Below are positions 45,501 to 47,030 of a DNA stretch of 47,030 nt, piece by piece (position 1 is the first letter of the stretch; each line of letters opens with the position of its first letter). The DNA is from Flavobacterium psychroterrae. GTDB taxonomy: Bacteria > Bacteroidota > Bacteroidia > Flavobacteriales > Flavobacteriaceae. The DNA lies in assembly GCF_018380615.1 (NCBI RefSeq), contig NZ_JAGYVZ010000031.1:1-47030 (forward strand), read 5' to 3'. The notes under the pieces are model-generated. The model ran no database searches. It was not told the origin of the DNA and saw only the letters and a list, made by a program, of their open reading frames with translations. A program made the translations under genes and the position numbers.

Positions 45501-47030
45501 TCTCGCTGCCTGCTCTTCAAAAAGGGCAACAACGGTTTTATCCTGAGAATAAGCCGCTTTTGTGGCATTGAAGCCTTCCAGCAATGTGTGTTTTTCTTCC
45601 GGTGTCAGGTAGTCGATTGCTCCAATGGCCGTATCGGGATTCTTTAGCGATTCATTAAGGAAGTTCTCTAAATGAACAAATAAGCGTTCGATCAGGTAAC
45701 TGTTGTAAATATCTGTATTGTACTCAATTGACAACTCAAGACCCTTGTTTTGCATAAAGGTCAGGCTAAGGTCGAACTGTGCTGTTTTGCGTTTAAAATC
45801 ATAAGGACTTACTGTAAATCCGTTCAGGTCATTTTTCTCAATGGTGTGCAGATCTGACTGGTTCTGAAGTACTACCAGTACATCAAACAAGGCCGAACGG
45901 CTCATGTCTCGTTTGAATTTTAATCCCTTTATAAGTTCATCAAATGGATAATGCTGGTGCTCGTAGGCGCTCAGAAGCACTTCTTTTTGAACTTCTGCCA
46001 GGTTTAGAAAACTTTCCCCGGGAGTTATAGCCGTACGGATGGCAAGGGTATTGAGGTACAATCCGATCTGTTTTTCCAGATCAGGATGTTCCCTGCCCGC
46101 TATTGGGGTACCTAAAATAATATCTTCCTGACCGGTATAACGCGACAATAGTCCATTGATTCCTGCCATAAGAAACATAAAGAGCGTAAGGTCGTGGGCA
46201 GCGCAAAATGCTTCTGCCTTTTCCAGCAATTCAGCAGGAAAACGATAACTCAGGCTGTCTCCGTTGTAAGTCTGCATTAAAGGTCGGCTCTGGAAAGACG
46301 GAAGGTCCAGTACAGGCAAACTGCCCTTGAATTGTTCCTGCCAGTATAGGGCTGAGGAACTGCTCTTTTGCTGTTGTTGTTCGCTCTCCAGCCAGGCTGC
46401 GTAATCCTTGTATTGGATATCAAGCACCGGCAAAGCTGCTGCTGACGAATCAACAAGGCTATTGTAAAGTTGTACGATCTCTGAGAGCAATAGCTCCATC
46501 GACCAGCCATCGGCTATAATATGGTGAAGGGAGAGTAAAAATACATACTGGTCCTGCTTTTGCTTCAGCAATGATCCACGAATAAGTGGTCCGTTGGCAA
46601 GGTCAAACAACTCATTGTTTTTTTGATGCAAACTCGCTAAAATTGCTTCCTGCTGGTTTTTATGTGAACTGAAGTCTTCGTGGATGATCCTGAAGTTCAC
46701 CTGGTCTTCGGGCAGGATGTACTGACGGATCTCATTTTGTTCATTGGTCCTGAAAACCGTGCGAAGGATTTCATGGCGTGCGATAAGCGCCCGGAACGAG
46801 GCTTCGAACTCTCTCTGATCTATATTACCGCTAAGGGTCACTGCGGCAGGCATGTTATAAGCCAAAGATCCCTGATCGAGCTGGCTTAATATCCATAAAC
46901 GACGCTGTGAGGCAGTAAGGGCATAAGAATCTGATTCTTGTATTCTTGCTATTGGTTCATAACTTCCTCCCTGCTGATCTTCTTCAAGAACCTCAGACAC
47001 ACCGGCGATGGTGGGATGGGTGAAAAACGT
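39564..47030 (-). CDS. Nonribosomal peptide synthetase (partial), T-C-A(Gly)-T-C-A[monooxygenase](Gly)-T
   Basis: The gene runs off the right edge: the frame is open through 47030 and the first visible residues (TFFTHPTIAGVSEVL) are the end of a carrier domain. A GTG at 47000 is therefore not a start. Visible domains: C1 (HHIIADG), A1 with glycine-type pocket DILQLGMIWK, T1 (GGHSL), C2 (HHIIGDG), A2 split by a flavin monooxygenase domain, and T2 (GGNSL). A2 keeps FDISILEL before the insert and, after it, SLQITPS, VGGEKF and MYGPTETTIW, which gives DILQIGMIWK, again glycine-like. It has no thioesterase. It is the first visible gene of the operon, 43 bp before the next NRPS gene. GC content is much higher beyond about 43.9 kb. 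Confidence 0.95.
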   Translation of the reverse strand, partial: TFFTHPTIAGVSEVLEEDQQGGSYEPIARIQESDSYALTASQRRLWILSQLDQGSLAYNMPAAVTLSGNIDQREFEASFRALIARHEILRTVFRTNEQNEIRQYILPEDQVNFRIIHEDFSSHKNQQEAILASLHQKNNELFDLANGPLIRGSLLKQKQDQYVFLLSLHHIIADGWSMELLLSEIVQLYNSLVDSSAAALPVLDIQYKDYAAWLESEQQQQKSSSSALYWQEQFKGSLPVLDLPSFQSRPLMQTYNGDSLSYRFPAELLEKAEAFCAAHDLTLFMFLMAGINGLLSRYTGQEDIILGTPIAGREHPDLEKQIGLYLNTLAIRTAITPGESFLNLAEVQKEVLLSAYEHQHYPFDELIKGLKFKRDMSRSALFDVLVVLQNQSDLHTIEKNDLNGFTVSPYDFKRKTAQFDLSLTFMQNKGLELSIEYNTDIYNSYLIERLFVHLENFLNESLKNPDTAIGAIDYLTPEEKHTLLEGFNATKAAYSQDKTVVALFEEQAARTPDHIALKDDLVSYSYQELDVLSNSIAAYLHTTYGEKDTSPIGVLLGRSAVMVAVLLGILKSGRSYIPLDPAFPAERLSYIVNDSHAKLVISEAPYELQQTPNVTILALDDILKNARDSQHNKLPEVSPDDTAYVIYTSGSTGNPKGVEIGHRSLVNFLTSMQEVPGVNQQDILFSVTTYSFDISILEFFTPLISGATLYVASQEVLSDANLIIEKLQVIKPTIIQGTPSFYQLLFNADWQGSKDLKVLCGGDLLSESLAGRLEQSSASVWNMYGPTETTIWSSLKRITRPQDAGIIGKPIQNTQFYLLDACLQPVPTGVAGAIYIAGDGLSKGYYRNEILTSERFINNPFIKDTLMYMTGDLGKWTPDGELVFLGRTDHQVKIRGFRIELGDIETCMAQYSEELSQVVVSAKEIQGDKVLVAYYTSDQQIDKLDLRQYLQGRLPEYMIPGFYVELPFFPLTPNAKIDRKALPEVAGTDLLRKQYVAPVTDLEIELVKIWQEVLGVETIGITDNFFELGGHSLSAVQVLNRIHKQLEKTVSIKTFFVNPTIEGISKELKINEYNALPKAPESESYPMSSSQSRLWILSQLEGGSLAYNMPTAIKLKGEIDANKFEESFKVLISAHEILRTSFKTNEDREIRQFIAPVNEVNFAITKEDFSTVENQENAILKYLEESNSVPFNLEEGRLLRASLIKLKEDEHLFLLTLHHIIGDGWSMEIIVSEIVKIYNTLINGDEINLPTLNIQYKDYAVWLNSAAQQEKHKISEQYWLKQFSGELPVLDLPSFKTRPIIQTYAGETVDYTFSKDFFEKLKLFSKQHNATLFMTLLAGINVLLKRYTGQNDIIVGTPIAGREHPDLENQIGLYLNTLAIRTQFEDDINFLELVNKEKKTLLESYEHQDYPFAELVGKLNLKRDTSRSALFDVMIGLQSQTQLNNFNTEKLHSLEVSTYEFDHKVAKVDINFTFFETDQLALYIDFNTDIYDRKVIEKIFSHFENIMEICLEEPYKPVSQVDYLTGLEKNQLLIDFNDTNVIYPENLTVIDLFEAQVKQTPTKVAVIFEDIELTYEELNERANQLADYLKSNYIINPDDLIAIKLERSEKLIVTMLGVLKSGAAYVPIDPRYPRERIAYIESNSNSIAVLDDSAIAIFATVRERYSKLNPEKKVHSRNLAYVIYTSGTTGNPKGVMVEHKNLTNFVFGMNDSIPLNENDHLLAITSISFDISILELFWTLTNGIAVTLKSDNALNNFDAYVDDQSVTLDFSLFYFSSSENTSNDKYKFLKQSASYADENEYSAIWLPERHFHEFGGIFPNPSVLGAGLATITNNVQIRSGSVVLPLHDPIRVAEEWSVVDNLSNGRVALSIASGWHADDFVLQPENYQTRQQIMYTQIEELKTLWKGGSVNRTNGMNQEIEVKTYPRPVNTNLEIYITSGGSAETFRSAGKIGANILTHLLGQELKDLANNIRVYKEALLENGYAVENAKIALMLHTYIGTDLEEVKNKARDPFKSYLRSSLGLIQNLAKGLDKDVFSISESDLNDLLDLAFERYWQTAALLGTPESCKKIAAQIHAIGVTEIACLIDFGISDEDVINGLEHLTTLKDFYSKSKKEASVSLNNNVPITSLQITPSYLEALLEDETSHLFMKSLKNVIVGGEKFSNELLAKLRLQASSAAIYNMYGPTETTIWSTFQKAQNEVRLNIGNPIQNTQIYILDNNKQICPIGVKGELCIGGDGLSRGYYQEEKLTEEKFFDFEIDTNHKKRIYKTGDLARWLPDGTLEHLGRVDNQVKINGFRIELGEIESVLLRHEQINQAVVVAKENQSGASILAAYFIGYKKVNSGELKDFLEQILPGYMIPNNFIQLEEFPLTPNGKIDRKALPDVTDENSSKSEYVPAGNAVEEKLVVMWEELLPGNKIGINDNFFELGGNSLLVMKLINNISFEFGIKINFRSFFNKPTISSLSLEIAFLTQQSLMEEDNLIELDI
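40695..41740 (-). other. Luciferase-like monooxygenase domain inserted in an A domain
   Basis: About 350 residues between core motifs A4 and A5 of the second A domain form an FMN-dependent luciferase-like monooxygenase of the MupA/Atu3671 type. It reads SLFYFSSSEN at the start, then YSAIWLPERHFHEFGGIFPN and RSGSVVLPLHDPIRVAEEW. Next are VVDNLSNGRVALSIASGWHA, TSGGSAETFRSAGKIGANIL and AAQIHAIGVTEIACLIDFG. A monooxygenase at the same place in a glycine-specific A domain is known from MtaG/MelG of the myxothiazol and melithiazol pathways. There it oxidises the glycine alpha-carbon. Confidence 0.92.

Noticed and set aside
47000..47030. GTG at 47000 as the start of the first NRPS gene
   Set aside because: The frame is open to the window edge and encodes the end of a carrier domain, so the gene continues outside.

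Overview
The window looks like a low-GC Bacteroidetes chromosome, most likely Flavobacterium or a close relative. The clues are the AT-rich codon use, a DUF3667 protein, a TonB-dependent receptor of the outer-membrane beta-barrel type, a candidate Flavo-1 RNA, and almost no Shine-Dalgarno sequences. It splits into a patchy accessory region (1 to about 13 kb) and one very long minus-strand nonribosomal peptide operon (13.25 kb to beyond the right edge at 47.03 kb).

Left part. Positions 1-5.1 kb hold a DUF3667 membrane protein, a hypothetical gene broken by a decayed IS6-type element, two lone plus-strand genes (a GNAT acetyltransferase and an unknown) in cassette-like spacing, and an apparently intact IS110 transposase. 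A candidate Flavo-1 RNA and about 1 kb without recognisable genes follow. At 6.3-7.0 kb a GNAT-like protein is paired with a 50-residue basic protein and ends in a clear hairpin terminator. A short-chain dehydrogenase remnant comes next. Then, at 7.38-10.53 kb, five plus-strand genes overlap one another: an HTH-like protein, a small protein with a C-x5-C motif and a hydrophobic core, SdpA, SdpB and a DUF1648/SdpI-like membrane protein. This is the layout of a sporulation-delaying-protein (SDP) type peptide toxin with its maturation and immunity proteins, in a non-spore-forming phylum. A PRC-barrel gene, a 51-residue membrane protein, a DUF1826 protein and a 95-residue unknown separate it from the NRPS operon.

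Right part. In transcription order (right to left): a partial NRPS (C-A-T-C-A[monooxygenase]-T), an NRPS of docking-C-A-T-C-A-T-E, an NRPS of docking-C-A-T-C*, a CmlA-like diiron metallo-beta-lactamase-fold hydroxylase, a TonB-dependent receptor, a type II thioesterase, a SyrD/PvdE-type cyclic peptide exporter, an NRPS of C-A-T-C, a 4'-phosphopantetheinyl transferase, and a TAP-like hydrolase with four C-terminal membrane helices. Gaps between genes are 6-74 bp, so this is very probably one transcript whose promoter lies outside the window.

Binding-pocket codes read by eye give glycine-type pockets for four A domains and aspartate-type pockets for two. If collinear, the visible part would make ...Gly-(oxidised)Gly-Asp-D-Asp-Gly(-Gly), possibly with a beta-hydroxylated residue. 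No integrated thioesterase domain is visible. The most notable points are the SDP-like operon, the luciferase-like monooxygenase embedded in a glycine A domain in mid-assembly line, the CmlA-like hydroxylase next to a degenerate terminal condensation domain, and a sharp GC rise inside the first NRPS gene at about 43.9 kb.
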